A DNA stretch of 64,000 nt from Parapedobacter koreensis (GTDB taxonomy: Bacteria > Bacteroidota > Bacteroidia > Sphingobacteriales > Sphingobacteriaceae). Within the stretch, counting starts at the first letter, position 1. Each line of letters starts with the position of its first letter. A model generated the notes under the pieces. The model had not been told where the DNA came from, ran no database searches, and worked only from the letters and a program-made list of their open reading frames with translations. Of the stretch, positions 8,058 to 16,451 are shown one piece after another. A program made the position numbers and the translations under genes. Location of the stretch: contig NZ_FNZR01000001.1 in assembly GCF_900109365.1 (NCBI RefSeq), positions 372,001-436,000 on the forward strand, written 5' to 3'.

Positions 8058-8336
8058 TTACTCCGGTGAATCGTCGCTTTCATTAGCGTTTCGCCAAGCA
8101 TCCTGGTTGTAATATGCCCAAGCGATATCTATGAGATCGTGGTCAATCACCGTCCCGTCAGCCATTTCGGCGATGTAGGTGCCGCCTAAGTCGTCGTATA
8201 CGATAGATTTCTGCTGCTCCTCTAATTGTTCCGGAATGTCTTCCGTGGGCGAAAACTTGATGGTCTTGCCTGTATTGGTATGGGTGACGTAAATGGTGGT
8301 TTCGTCGTCGCGTTGCGCTATTTCAAATGGTTCCAT
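8058..8336 (-). CDS. small acidic protein, last gene of the umuDC-SRAP operon
   Basis: The start is set at the ATG at 8336 (MEPFEIAQRDDETTIYV), 5 bp after the SRAP gene stop; a longer frame would overlap SRAP. The 92-residue product is acidic and probably beta-rich (FEIAQRDDETTIYVTHTNTG) with a helical acidic tail. No family is recognised. Its position predicts expression with the DNA-damage genes. Confidence 0.6.
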   Translation of the reverse strand: MEPFEIAQRDDETTIYVTHTNTGKTIKFSPTEDIPEQLEEQQKSIVYDDLGGTYIAEMADGTVIDHDLIDIAWAYYNQDAWRNANESDDSPE

Positions 8337-8341
8337 AATTT

Positions 8342-9046
8342 CTATATTTCGTTTTGGATTTCGGGGTAATTTGTATCGCCTTTCATGGCTGTTACTCTTG
8401 CCGTGCGGTGGGTAAGAAACTCCCCATCCCACGGTTGCATAAGTTCTTTTATCTCTATGGGGTCTTTGGCTGCAAGCCAATCGTCCCGTTTATCGGGGGG
8501 TACAATGAGTGGCATGCGTTTCTTCTCATTATGTATTTCCTCCAATTGCTCATTGGCTGCTGTGGTGATGACGGAAAACGTATTGTAGCGGTTGCCTGTT
8601 TCCTTGTCTTCCCACGGTGAGTACACAATGCCAATGGTGAAAATCTCTTTATTGGGCAGGTAGAGGTAATAGTTTTCGGTATCCTTCTGTCCGGCCACCT
8701 TGTGGGGTTCGTAAAAACCATTGACGTAAAGCAAGCCACGGTACTTGCCGATGTAATCTTTGTAGCTGGCCTTTTGAAAAATACTTTCACTCTCGGCATT
8801 GAGGGTGTTGGCATACTTGGCCGCTTCGCTTTCGGACTTGACCCAAAAGGGCAGTAGCTTCCACCTTGATAGGCCGATATCGTCCGGTTTTCCATTGACC
8901 GTAGTAGGCAACCACGGTCTTGTAAATCCGCTTACGTGGTAATATTCTTCGTCCGGCGAATATAGATTTCCATCCCAATCTACGTGGTATTTTGGAAATG
9001 CTTCCCTCAATGCTTTCTTAGAGGGAGTGGATGTATGGTAACACAT
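8342..9046 (-). CDS. SRAP-domain protein (HMCES/YedK family)
   Basis: The 234-residue protein has the SRAP features: catalytic Cys2 right after Met1 (MCYHTS), an NAE motif (N83, E85 in TLNAESESIF), E113 in GFYEPHK, and His172 in EEIHNEKKRMP. SRAP proteins form a covalent thiazolidine link to abasic sites in single-stranded DNA through Cys2 and so shield them. It starts 10 bp after the umuC stop, so it belongs to the same operon as the translesion polymerase, a sensible pairing for abasic-site tolerance. Confidence 0.92.
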   Translation of the reverse strand: MCYHTSTPSKKALREAFPKYHVDWDGNLYSPDEEYYHVSGFTRPWLPTTVNGKPDDIGLSRWKLLPFWVKSESEAAKYANTLNAESESIFQKASYKDYIGKYRGLLYVNGFYEPHKVAGQKDTENYYLYLPNKEIFTIGIVYSPWEDKETGNRYNTFSVITTAANEQLEEIHNEKKRMPLIVPPDKRDDWLAAKDPIEIKELMQPWDGEFLTHRTARVTAMKGDTNYPEIQNEI

Positions 9047-9056
9047 GCTGTCAAGA

Positions 9057-10322
9057 CTATTTCGCTACAACAACAATTATCTCCGAAAGTTTTGTGGTGA
9101 ACCTTTTTGACCGATGTTCTTGCTTCATCGTCCACTGGCCTTCATTGCCCGTTGCAGCCATACGGACAGTATCACGCCCTTCCCGACGATTCACCTTGTC
9201 CATCGCCTGTATGGCCTTTGCTATGCGGACGCGGTTATCGGGTTTGGTGTCAAACAGTGATTGCTGTACCTGCGTATCGGGTCTGATGTCGGATAGCATC
9301 ACACCGACTTTTTGGTAGCGGTAACCCTGCTTGAATGTGGTACGTAGTATGCTTTGTGCAATGCGTATGAGCTCCCCATCGTTAGCGGTCGGAGTTAATA
9401 ATTTCACTTCCAATCCACAGGCGAAACGGTCTTGCTCCTTGATGTGGTCGCTGGTGCGCGCATAGACATAAATACGATTGCAGACGCAATGCTGAGACCG
9501 TAGCTTGGCCGCTGCAATGCTCACATAGGTGGCCAACGCTTCGAGCATGACTTTTAGGTTTGTCTCGGGGCGACCGAATGAGCGTGAGGTGCCTATGCCT
9601 TTCTTGGCTTTACGGTGGTACTCCATCGGTATGCAGCTTTCGCCACGGAGTTCACGCCACATCCGTAAACCGACTATTGTCATCTGCTTTAGCACCCAAT
9701 CGGCAGGGAGTGCAGTGAATTTGTATGCATCCGTAATGCCCATATCCACCAGCCGCGTTGCATGGCGGCTGCCGATACCCCATACATCGCCGATTTCGGT
9801 GGCAGCCAGTGCCTCGGCCTCCTGCTCAGGTGTGGATAGGGTATAGACTCCCGTATCCTTGGATTTCTTCTTGGCCATGCGGTTGGCAATCTTGGCCAGT
9901 GTTTTCGTTCGGGCGATGCCGATGCACACGGGTATGCCTGTGCATTGCAATAACTCCCCGCGTAGGCGTGTTGCCAATGTGGTCGGGTCAAGCAGGGCAT
10001 AACCCGCGAGGTCGCAAAAGCACTCGTCAATGCTGTATATCTCTTGGTCGGGAAAATACTTGCGGATAATTGAAGTAACACGATACATCATGTCTTGATA
10101 TAACGCATAATTGGACGAACGTACCCATACATCGCGATGGGTATCCCTAAACTGAAAATAGGGATGTCCCATTTTTATGCCCATATCCTTTGCCTCTTGG
10201 CTACGGGCTATCGCACACCCATCGTTGTTGCTAAGTACTACGCCTGCTTTGTCCTGCAATTGGGGCTGAAATGCACGTTCGCAGCTAACGTAAAAGTTGT
10301 TGCAGTCTATCAGCGCGTACAT
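9057..10322 (-). CDS. umuC: Y-family translesion DNA polymerase subunit UmuC
   Basis: The 421-residue protein is normal for UmuC. The N-terminus MYALIDCNNFYVSCERAF carries the first metal-binding Asp (D6); YSIDECF holds D99-E100. Finger, thumb and little-finger domains follow, with the C-terminal UmuC-specific segment (about 300-421). Its start overlaps the end of umuD by 38 bp, which couples translation. It acts in error-prone bypass at stalled forks together with processed UmuD. Confidence 0.95.
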   Translation of the reverse strand: MYALIDCNNFYVSCERAFQPQLQDKAGVVLSNNDGCAIARSQEAKDMGIKMGHPYFQFRDTHRDVWVRSSNYALYQDMMYRVTSIIRKYFPDQEIYSIDECFCDLAGYALLDPTTLATRLRGELLQCTGIPVCIGIARTKTLAKIANRMAKKKSKDTGVYTLSTPEQEAEALAATEIGDVWGIGSRHATRLVDMGITDAYKFTALPADWVLKQMTIVGLRMWRELRGESCIPMEYHRKAKKGIGTSRSFGRPETNLKVMLEALATYVSIAAAKLRSQHCVCNRIYVYARTSDHIKEQDRFACGLEVKLLTPTANDGELIRIAQSILRTTFKQGYRYQKVGVMLSDIRPDTQVQQSLFDTKPDNRVRIAKAIQAMDKVNRREGRDTVRMAATGNEGQWTMKQEHRSKRFTTKLSEIIVVVAK

Positions 10323-10752
10323 CTTTCCTCCTATGCTGATTGTGTATGGTATGCTGTACCACTCCCCAAACGGTGAATTGGGTGGTTTCCGTGCGCTTGA
10401 TCGGGCGGTAGGCTGGATTATCCGGCATCAGATATTCAACATTCCTATGCATCAGGTATGCACGTAGTATAAAATCACCGTCCATTACCCCAACTACAAC
10501 ATCACCGTTTGCCGGGGTGAGCGAACGATTGACGACAAGCAAATCACCGTCATGGATGCCGGAGCCTTCCATACAATCGCCCGTGACCTTTGCATAAAAG
10601 GTGGCTTCGGGGTATGAGGTGACGTAATCATTCAAATCAATTTTTTCTTCTTCATAATCTGTGGCTGGGCTTTCAAACCCTGCGTGGATACGCTCACCGA
10701 ATAGCGGTATGAGACTCCTTGACCTACCGCGTTTATACAATACTACATCCAT
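10285..10752 (-). CDS. umuD: UmuD-like LexA/S24-fold protein with altered catalytic dyad
   Basis: The ATG at 10752 gives 155 residues and a register matching E. coli UmuD; an in-frame TTG at 10767 would add five residues. The AG-F cleavage-site context is kept (HAGFESPATDYEEEKIDLND). Catalytic Ser60 is Cys60 (VTGDCMEG, codon at 10573-10575) and Lys97 is Arg97 (DGDFILRAYL, codon at 10462-10464). Family members normally cleave themselves with Ser/Lys when RecA filaments form. This copy may be uncleavable or cleaved differently. It is the first gene of umuD-umuC-SRAP-small gene. Confidence 0.88.
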   Translation of the reverse strand: MDVVLYKRGRSRSLIPLFGERIHAGFESPATDYEEEKIDLNDYVTSYPEATFYAKVTGDCMEGSGIHDGDLLVVNRSLTPANGDVVVGVMDGDFILRAYLMHRNVEYLMPDNPAYRPIKRTETTQFTVWGVVQHTIHNQHRRKDVRADRLQQLLR

Positions 10753-10774
10753 ACAATACAACTTCAAAGACCTG

Positions 10775-10806
10775 CAAATTAAATACTAAATTAATTAGTA
10801 TGCAAA
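10775..10806 (-). promoter_or_regulatory. umuD promoter with palindromic operator between -33 and -7
   Basis: On the minus strand TTTG (10803-10806) and TTAATTTG (10775-10782) are 20 bp apart, a Bacteroidota promoter. The spacer is filled by a palindrome, TACTAA-N5-TTAGTA (10784-10800), placed to block RNA polymerase. It is a good candidate for the SOS-type operator of the operon; which repressor binds is unknown. Confidence 0.68.
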
Positions 10807-10846
10807 TGACTTAAACAAATGTTACAATTTGATTGTAGTGGATGGG

Positions 10847-11116
10847 ATGGTGAGATTTGAAAAACTGACTTGCGAATTGTTGCAATTGCTTGAAGCAGGG
10901 GGCTATACCGTGCTGACCAGTGTATCGGGGCTGTGTGATGAAAATCCCACATACGTGCCGGAGCGGATAACTGACTTATGGGGTTATTTGGGAAGCATCA
11001 ACGTGTGGAGCGGCGGATTGTCGGAAAAGGAGACTAATCTTTTGGTGATAAGGGATGCCCTTGAAAATATACTTCCTGAAGACTTGCGGGGAGTGGTATT
11101 GTTGTTTGACGATTGA
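10847..11116 (+). CDS. small hypothetical protein divergent from umuD
   Basis: The ATG at 10847 (MVRFEKLTCELLQLLEAGG) is preferred over the upstream TTG at 10829. The 89-residue acidic protein has a helical start and ends EDLRGVVLLFDD. It is transcribed from the intergenic region that holds the umuD operator, so it may share regulation. No family is recognised. Confidence 0.6.
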   Translation: MVRFEKLTCELLQLLEAGGYTVLTSVSGLCDENPTYVPERITDLWGYLGSINVWSGGLSEKETNLLVIRDALENILPEDLRGVVLLFDD

Positions 11117-11125
11117 CTTTATGCA

Positions 11126-11398
11126 CTATCTGAGGTCTTCCCTGCTTTCGTATCGTTTGAAATCCCTTTCGCCCCATTTGGTGAGATGGTAGCCTCCGCA
11201 ATGGGGACAATAATAGGCTCGCCTTTGTTGGGGTCTGCCCTGTCGGTGTTTGATGCGTCTGCCATCCAGTCGATTGTGCAAGGCTTTGAATCCCCATCGT
11301 AATCTAAGGATGGTAAGCCTTGCTTCCATTTTTGAAGCAAAGCAGATTTTTCCTGTTGCAAGGCACTTTTTGCGTTCTGATGGGGCCGGTAAGTCCAT
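11126..11398 (-). CDS. small zinc-ribbon-like protein
   Basis: The start at the ATG at 11398 (MDLPAPSERKKCLATGKICF) is 4 bp after the TetR stop. The 90-residue basic protein contains YYCPHCGGYHLTKWGER, a CxxC-x3-H knuckle, and an upstream Cys pair (KKCLATGKIC) that could complete a zinc site. It is the last gene of the synthase-TetR operon. A nucleic-acid-binding role is plausible but not shown. Confidence 0.66.
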   Translation of the reverse strand: MDLPAPSERKKCLATGKICFASKMEARLTILRLRWGFKALHNRLDGRRIKHRQGRPQQRRAYYCPHCGGYHLTKWGERDFKRYESREDLR

Positions 11399-11402
11399 TC
11401 TG

Positions 11403-12158
11403 TCACCTTTTTTTGATTTGCGATGATGGCCTGTATGACCGTCTGCGACGGTCACGGACGGGCGTTTTGGTTGCCCGGTAGCGTCCACTTTGCGTGTTGC
11501 TATTTTCAGCTTTTTGTGTTCTTGCTGATTCGTAGGTGTTTGACATAATCAATCTGATGGCCCTTTTTATCCTTTCCATCCCCTGGTCAGTGCTGATGTC
11601 TACCCCGCAGAACAGGCTGTCGTTGTACTGGCTATGCAGTACGAGGTGATATATCCCTGCAATGACCAGCGCGGATACCGCGCGTATGTCCACATCGGTG
11701 CCGTGGAAATGCGGGTCGGTCATGTTGAAAAGGCGCTCGCCAAGCTGTTCCCTCTCCTCGCCAATCCTGAACAGGATGGGATTCCGTTCGCACAGTTGCC
11801 AAAGGATGACCTGCTGCATTTCCCTGTTCTGATAAAAATAATCCAGTTGGTTTATCATGATGGATTCGGCAAGCTCGCGCCCGTAATTGCCGCCGTGTTG
11901 TTTGATAAGCTCGGTGACCTGCTGAGTAAACCCTACCCAATAATCCTTATTGCGAATGTATGTTTCAATGAGGTTATTGATGTTGCCGAAATGGTGGTCT
12001 AACTGGCTTCTCCTCAATCCGGATACTTCTGCAATATTTTTTATCACTAATCCGCTGTACCCGTATTTAGTGATGATTTCTCCCACTGCGTCGAGGAACT
12101 TTTGCATGGTGCGCGTGCTGTTGTTTTTCGGGCCGTTGTATTTCCTTTGTGGTCCCAT
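11403..12158 (-). CDS. TetR/AcrR-family regulator
   Basis: The 251-residue protein has an N-terminal TetR HTH (FLDAVGEIITKYGYSGLVIK, then IAEVSGLRRSQLDHHFGN) and a helical ligand domain. The basic C-terminal extension after about residue 215 (RDRRRRSYRPSSQIKKR) is unusual. It lies 4 bp downstream of the oxoamine synthase gene and probably controls that operon. An inverted repeat at 13463-13510 is a candidate operator. The ligand could be the enzyme's product. Confidence 0.85.
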   Translation of the reverse strand: MGPQRKYNGPKNNSTRTMQKFLDAVGEIITKYGYSGLVIKNIAEVSGLRRSQLDHHFGNINNLIETYIRNKDYWVGFTQQVTELIKQHGGNYGRELAESIMINQLDYFYQNREMQQVILWQLCERNPILFRIGEEREQLGERLFNMTDPHFHGTDVDIRAVSALVIAGIYHLVLHSQYNDSLFCGVDISTDQGMERIKRAIRLIMSNTYESARTQKAENSNTQSGRYRATKTPVRDRRRRSYRPSSQIKKR

Positions 12159-12162
12159 AGCG

Positions 12163-13437
12163 TTACTCCTTTTTATTTTTTTTTGAGATTTTCAATTGGC
12201 TATCTACGTATGCAAAGGCTTCAAGTGCTCGGTCAAGGTGTTCTTTCGTATGGGTCGCCATCACGCTCATACGGATACGTGCATCGTGCCGTGGCACGGC
12301 AGGGTACAAGATGGGATTGGTGAATATTCCGGCTTTGAGCAGCATTCGTCCTGCATCTCCGGTGAGGTGCGGATCACCTATCTTTACGGGTATGATGGCA
12401 CTGCAAGTGGTTCCGGTGTCCATGCCAAGATCTTCCAGTCCCTTTTTGAAATAGTTGATATTCTGCCATAGACTGTTGCGCCAATGGGGTTCCTCGTCGA
12501 TGAGTTCGATGGCTTTGACAATGGCCATGACCGTAGGTGGTGCTGTCGATGAAAATATCTGCTGACGGGATTGAAAACGGATGAAATTGGTCACATCGGG
12601 ACTGGCAATGGTGTATCCCCCGATATGGCCAAGGGTCTTGCTGAATGTGCCGGAAATGATATCCACCTTGTCCAGCAAATCTGCATCTTCCAACACGCCA
12701 CGGCCTGTGCGGCCCAACACGCCGATACCGTGGGCATCGTCTACCATGAGGTATGCGCCGTGCTGTTTGACGAGCTTGAACATTTCGGCAAGCGGGGCTA
12801 CGTCTCCATCCTGCGAAAACACGCCATCGGTGACCACGAGCTTGGTTTTGAATGTGCCCTTTACGGTTTTGAGGATATGCTCCAAAGCAGTGAGGTTGTT
12901 GTGCGGAAAGGTCTTTGCGTTGGTTCCCCTTAGTCCTTCGGCGACGCTGGCGTGTACGCCCATATCCACTATGGCAATGTCACTTTTCTTTAACATGGAT
13001 AGCAGTGTCGCGCTGTTGGCGGTATAGCCCGTGGTGAATGTGGCCGATTCATCGGGGTCGCGCCCGTAGAATGCGGCTATTTTTTCTTCAAGTTTTTTGT
13101 GGTACTCAAAAAAACCTCCTATCAATGGACTCGCCCCACTGCCTACGCCGTATTTTTCGATGCTGTCTATTGCCGCTTGTTTGACTTTTGGGTGCTGGCT
13201 GAAATTAAGGTAGTCATTGCTTACGAAGCAAACGCAACGTTGCGGCTTGTTGTCATAGGGTGTTTTGATGTCCATTTCCGGCCCGCATCCGGTGGTTGTG
13301 ATAAGCCTGTAATTCATGTGGCCGTTTTCGGCCATGTAGTCCGTGAACTGTTTGAATGTCTTGGCGCGCTCGAATGCATCGAGGCCGGGAATGTCCTCAA
13401 AATCCTTGAACGTGGCTTTGGTAAAATCTATTTCCAT
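12163..13437 (-). CDS. PLP-dependent alpha-oxoamine synthase (SPT/KBL/AONS/CqsA family)
   Basis: The 424-residue fold-type I enzyme has the family signatures: SNDYLNFS, GVGSGASPLIGGFFEYH, VDDAHGIGVLG with D234 and H236, and the PLP lysine K267 in SGTFSKTLGHIGG. Members condense an amino acid with an acyl-CoA (serine palmitoyltransferase, 2-amino-3-ketobutyrate CoA ligase, AONS, or CqsA-type signal synthases). I cannot choose among these from sequence alone. It is the first gene of an operon with TetR and zinc-ribbon genes inside a mobile region, unlike housekeeping copies. Confidence 0.88.
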   Translation of the reverse strand: MEIDFTKATFKDFEDIPGLDAFERAKTFKQFTDYMAENGHMNYRLITTTGCGPEMDIKTPYDNKPQRCVCFVSNDYLNFSQHPKVKQAAIDSIEKYGVGSGASPLIGGFFEYHKKLEEKIAAFYGRDPDESATFTTGYTANSATLLSMLKKSDIAIVDMGVHASVAEGLRGTNAKTFPHNNLTALEHILKTVKGTFKTKLVVTDGVFSQDGDVAPLAEMFKLVKQHGAYLMVDDAHGIGVLGRTGRGVLEDADLLDKVDIISGTFSKTLGHIGGYTIASPDVTNFIRFQSRQQIFSSTAPPTVMAIVKAIELIDEEPHWRNSLWQNINYFKKGLEDLGMDTGTTCSAIIPVKIGDPHLTGDAGRMLLKAGIFTNPILYPAVPRHDARIRMSVMATHTKEHLDRALEAFAYVDSQLKISKKNKKE

Positions 13438-13462
13438 AATCCGGTGTAATGATGTTAACTAA

Positions 13463-13510
13463 ATAAGTAGCATCTTTAAAGTACACTGGAAATACGGATC
13501 GGCTACTTAT
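13463..13510. promoter_or_regulatory. inverted repeat upstream of the oxoamine synthase operon
   Basis: ATAAGTAGC (13463-13471) and GCTACTTAT (13502-13510) are perfect 9-bp inverted arms separated by 30 bp, starting 25 bp before the synthase ATG. Such spaced arms could bind the operon's TetR protein. Confidence 0.45.
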
Positions 13511-13589
13511 GCGTGCAGGTTAGTGCCATGAAATATGATGTAAAGATACCGATTTTTACGCGGATGTGGAGCGATTGGTTGCTTGATTC

Positions 13590-14270
13590 CTATAGAGGCT
13601 GTTGTTTAATTATCATTTCAAGTTTTGTCTTATCTATTCCTCCGCCTTTTTTGAAAATTGCACCAATGTCTTGTTGATCCCTAACAATTTTGTTGTCAAT
13701 AAGCACTTTTGATACGAGGTCTTCAAAGGTATTTTTTACCCTTGCATAACGAAAGAATGTTTTGATGTTTGTTGATTTTTTTTCGGCAATTGTTTTGATT
13801 TTTTGTTCAAAGAATGTTGGAATTGTTAGTTGAACTAATTCTCTATATTCTTTTTTAGTAAGTTTTAAACTGCCATTCTTGTTTTTAGCGTAGTTTATCT
13901 TTGTGTCTTTATAATTAAGAGGAAAAGGCGAAATGTCAAGAATAAGAAAACCAATATCATTACATACTTTGATAAAGTTTTCCTTATTTAAAATGTTTTT
14001 GTTTAATATATCGCCTAAGTCATTGCGATAGAAAAACTGCGAGTTTTTTGTATTTGGATTATAGATGTATTTTTTCTTTTTTCCCCAAAGCGGAGCTTCT
14101 GATATCATTAAGAAATTCACCTTGTCAATTTGTTGAAAGTTGTCAAACCAAATCGATGTAATTTCATTAAATGCATTTTCTAAGTACAAAGAGTCTTGGT
14201 CAAAATATGCTGAAAGCCCTCGTTTGTCGTAAAATGCTTTTAGGATTTTTTTATTGTCGGAATAATTCAT
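13590..14270 (-). CDS. hypothetical protein with uracil-DNA-glycosylase-like motifs
   Basis: The 226-residue Lys/Asn-rich protein comes from AT-rich DNA. VNFLMISEAPLWGKKK and FLILDISPFPLN recall the two active-site blocks of the UDG superfamily fold (E-x-P near a beta-strand, then SPF), but the match is weak. No domain was confirmed. Low GC compared with neighbours suggests recent acquisition as cargo. Confidence 0.5.
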   Translation of the reverse strand: MNYSDNKKILKAFYDKRGLSAYFDQDSLYLENAFNEITSIWFDNFQQIDKVNFLMISEAPLWGKKKKYIYNPNTKNSQFFYRNDLGDILNKNILNKENFIKVCNDIGFLILDISPFPLNYKDTKINYAKNKNGSLKLTKKEYRELVQLTIPTFFEQKIKTIAEKKSTNIKTFFRYARVKNTFEDLVSKVLIDNKIVRDQQDIGAIFKKGGGIDKTKLEMIIKQQPL

Positions 14271-14349
14271 TTATGATGTTTTATTGAAGTTTTGACGGTG
14301 TCAATTGCATGCTCGCTAACGGCTCACTGCTTGGAATTTCTGTTTGTTG

Positions 14350-15069
14350 TCATAGGTTGTTGTAAAATGCCCAATTCAGCTTCAATTCCCCTTCCATTTC
14401 GTATTCCTGTATTTTTGCTTTAATCGGTTCTCTATGTTCTGCTCCGCAAATAAACATCGCTTTGTTGTACAGATGTTGTTTGCTGTAATTGTAAATATTT
14501 CTAAGCATTTCAGTTTCACGTTTATCATGAAGCTCACTTTCAGATTTATGTTCACGAAGCAATTTTAGGTCATTTATTCTCGATAAAACGGTTTCTTCAA
14601 CGACACGTATTTTATCCAAACGCTCTGAGCAGGTATCACTATTTAGAAAGTTATGGCCCTCCTGTTTAATCATTGCTACCTGCTCCTTCCACAGTCTGAC
14701 GTATTCAGCACTTCGCTTTGCTATTTCATCGGCGCCAAAAAAAAGGTCGGTTTTATATATTGGATAAGTGTCAACCGGAAAATGCTTTATAGAGTAACAC
14801 CTTAAATATTTCTTGATTGCTGTTGCCTCTATTGTATTTGGAATATAGTCGTCAGCATATACAAAGGAAAAAGTGTCAGGGGAAAGCTCTTCGAATATTA
14901 TTTCCGGTTGTATTTCCTCAATGATCTTGTACAACTCATCGGGATTGCATTTTCCAAGGAGTTTATGGAATGATGAAAGTAAAGTAATGCTGTACACTTG
15001 TATGGGCTTCTGTTGTTTATACCTGTCACTAACGACTAAGTATTTATACAGGTGTGGGATTGGCAGCAC
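14350..15069 (-). CDS. hypothetical protein, possibly TraB/TIKI-ChaN-like
   Basis: The 239-residue protein starts near a beta-strand with Ser-x-x-His (VYSITLLSSFHKLLGK), followed by IQPEIIFEELSPD and a late ICGAEHREPIKAKI. The spaced H, E-E and H resemble TraB/ChaN-type putative hydrolases. There is no signal peptide or membrane segment. It lies in an AT-rich cargo stretch between unknown genes. Assignment is tentative. Confidence 0.5.
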   Translation of the reverse strand: MLPIPHLYKYLVVSDRYKQQKPIQVYSITLLSSFHKLLGKCNPDELYKIIEEIQPEIIFEELSPDTFSFVYADDYIPNTIEATAIKKYLRCYSIKHFPVDTYPIYKTDLFFGADEIAKRSAEYVRLWKEQVAMIKQEGHNFLNSDTCSERLDKIRVVEETVLSRINDLKLLREHKSESELHDKRETEMLRNIYNYSKQHLYNKAMFICGAEHREPIKAKIQEYEMEGELKLNWAFYNNL

Positions 15070-15164
15070 TCCGGCTGATTGAAAATATACAGATGCCGTT
15101 ATATTCGTCTGCCCAATTTAGAACGTATTGCCACACTTGTATAAATACGTATGTTTTGCGTTTG

Positions 15165-16037
15165 CTATTCTTTTCGAAAAGCTGTGTCAATTACAATAGG
15201 TTTTATTCGCTCGTCTTTAATTGAGTCTATAATAGACTGAATTTGCTTCTCGTCGATTTTTACAGAAGCGGGAATCCCTATACTATACAACGTGAGAATT
15301 ATTGCAACAAGGGACACCAAAGCACTAAATAAAGCCGTGTATAAACCAACTTTTGCAAGCTTTAAATTTTGTTTTGAGATTAAAAAATCATTTTTAGCTA
15401 TCAAAAGTTCAGGAGAACTATACCCATTATTTTTAAACTCGAAAAGTTTAAACGTTGGAACATAATAATAGCTGAAACAATTTAAGAAGTTGTCAACGAC
15501 ATCCTTATTTTTTATTTCTAAAGTTGTCAAATAGTCTTTGTCGCAATTGATATAAAAAGGAAATGTATCAGCCCTATCCTGTAATTTGTTCCGTAAGTTA
15601 ACCTTATCGATAAAACCATTAATTTCCAACTGTTTTAGAAAGTTGGCAACCTTCACCAGTATATAATTTACTCTTTGGAATACAAACCAATTGCCGATAA
15701 TTATAAAAAGGTCTGCATTCTCTTTCTCCATCAGATGAATCGTTGCTTCGTTTTTTTCAAAATCTACATTGATAACTATTCCGACATTTGTTAATTCTTT
15801 GTCTCGCTTAAAAAGTCTTAGAATTAAATTTTCAATGTTTGCATCATTGTGCTGCGAGGCCATCAGGAGCGGGTCAGTTCTAATCGTAAACCTATGTACC
15901 AATGATGGCTTTTCGTCAGGACTACGAAATCCAGATGTGCGCCAAACTGATTTGCCGTTATCGAAATTTCCACCAATAGTGTCAGCGTCTATAAGGTAGT
16001 CAATGATTTCTTGTTCAAGTTCGCTAAGATTATCCAT
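15165..16037 (-). CDS. hypothetical protein with one C-terminal membrane segment
   Basis: Of 290 residues, the first 220 appear soluble (MDNLSELEQEIIDYLIDADT...). A hydrophobic helix follows near residue 230-255 (VGLYTALFSALVSLVAIIL), then a short polar end. The product is probably anchored in the inner membrane. A perfect palindrome at 16162-16180 lies upstream. No family is recognised; the AT-rich context suggests a defence or cargo gene. Confidence 0.55.
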   Translation of the reverse strand: MDNLSELEQEIIDYLIDADTIGGNFDNGKSVWRTSGFRSPDEKPSLVHRFTIRTDPLLMASQHNDANIENLILRLFKRDKELTNVGIVINVDFEKNEATIHLMEKENADLFIIIGNWFVFQRVNYILVKVANFLKQLEINGFIDKVNLRNKLQDRADTFPFYINCDKDYLTTLEIKNKDVVDNFLNCFSYYYVPTFKLFEFKNNGYSSPELLIAKNDFLISKQNLKLAKVGLYTALFSALVSLVAIILTLYSIGIPASVKIDEKQIQSIIDSIKDERIKPIVIDTAFRKE

Positions 16038-16161
16038 GCTTTATGCTTTATATTGACGCGCAACTCCCAAATATATGCAATAATCTTTTGTAGGCAAGGA
16101 TGTCAAGTGTCTTTCAATTACTCCCTATAAATAATTGTTTTTAAGCGCATTGTTTTAACAT

Positions 16162-16180
16162 TAACAGATTTAATCTGTTA
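16162..16180. promoter_or_regulatory. 19-bp perfect palindrome
   Basis: TAACAGATT and AATCTGTTA are separated by one base. It lies about 125 bp before the 15165-16037 start and may be an operator for that gene. Confidence 0.4.
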
Positions 16181-16313
16181 CGCATTTTGTATAATTTCTT
16201 TGGCCTTGTTTTGACAGGTAATGCAAGAAGCGCTATAAGAATACTCTCATCACAATTGCTCTGTTGTTGAAACCGATGTAAGCTATACAATTTAATTTTG
16301 TGTTACTCAATTG

Positions 16314-16352
16314 GATTGTTTTCACATGGATGTGGGTGTGGGCTATTTGACA
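16314..16352 (-). repeat. remnant of the 3' end of the coupling-protein gene
   Basis: Minus-strand codons read PTPTSM and stop, then AAAACAATC, against RPTSM, stop, AAAATAATC at the end of the 17761-19893 gene. GATT-TTTTCACATGGA-GTGGG is shared with only two changes. The genes at 16452-17595 thus lie between two copies of this gene end. Confidence 0.55.
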
Positions 16353-16451
16353 ACCCTACGAACTTGAACTACGAAACAATATTGGCGACATAAAAGAAAG
16401 GGGGTATCGGCTGTTTATTTAGAATATCAAGTTGGTTATTAGCTGCTACTT

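Larger units (their letters stand above)
16038..16451. other. gene-free stretch with a palindrome and a duplicated gene end
   Basis: No supported coding frame is present. It holds the palindrome at 16162-16180 and a copy of the coupling-protein gene's 3' end at 16314-16352, described separately. Confidence 0.5.

Noticed and set aside
11119-11406. 95-codon minus-strand frame
   Set aside because: It overlaps the zinc-ribbon gene in another frame. The CPHCGG motif and tight spacing to TetR favour the other frame.
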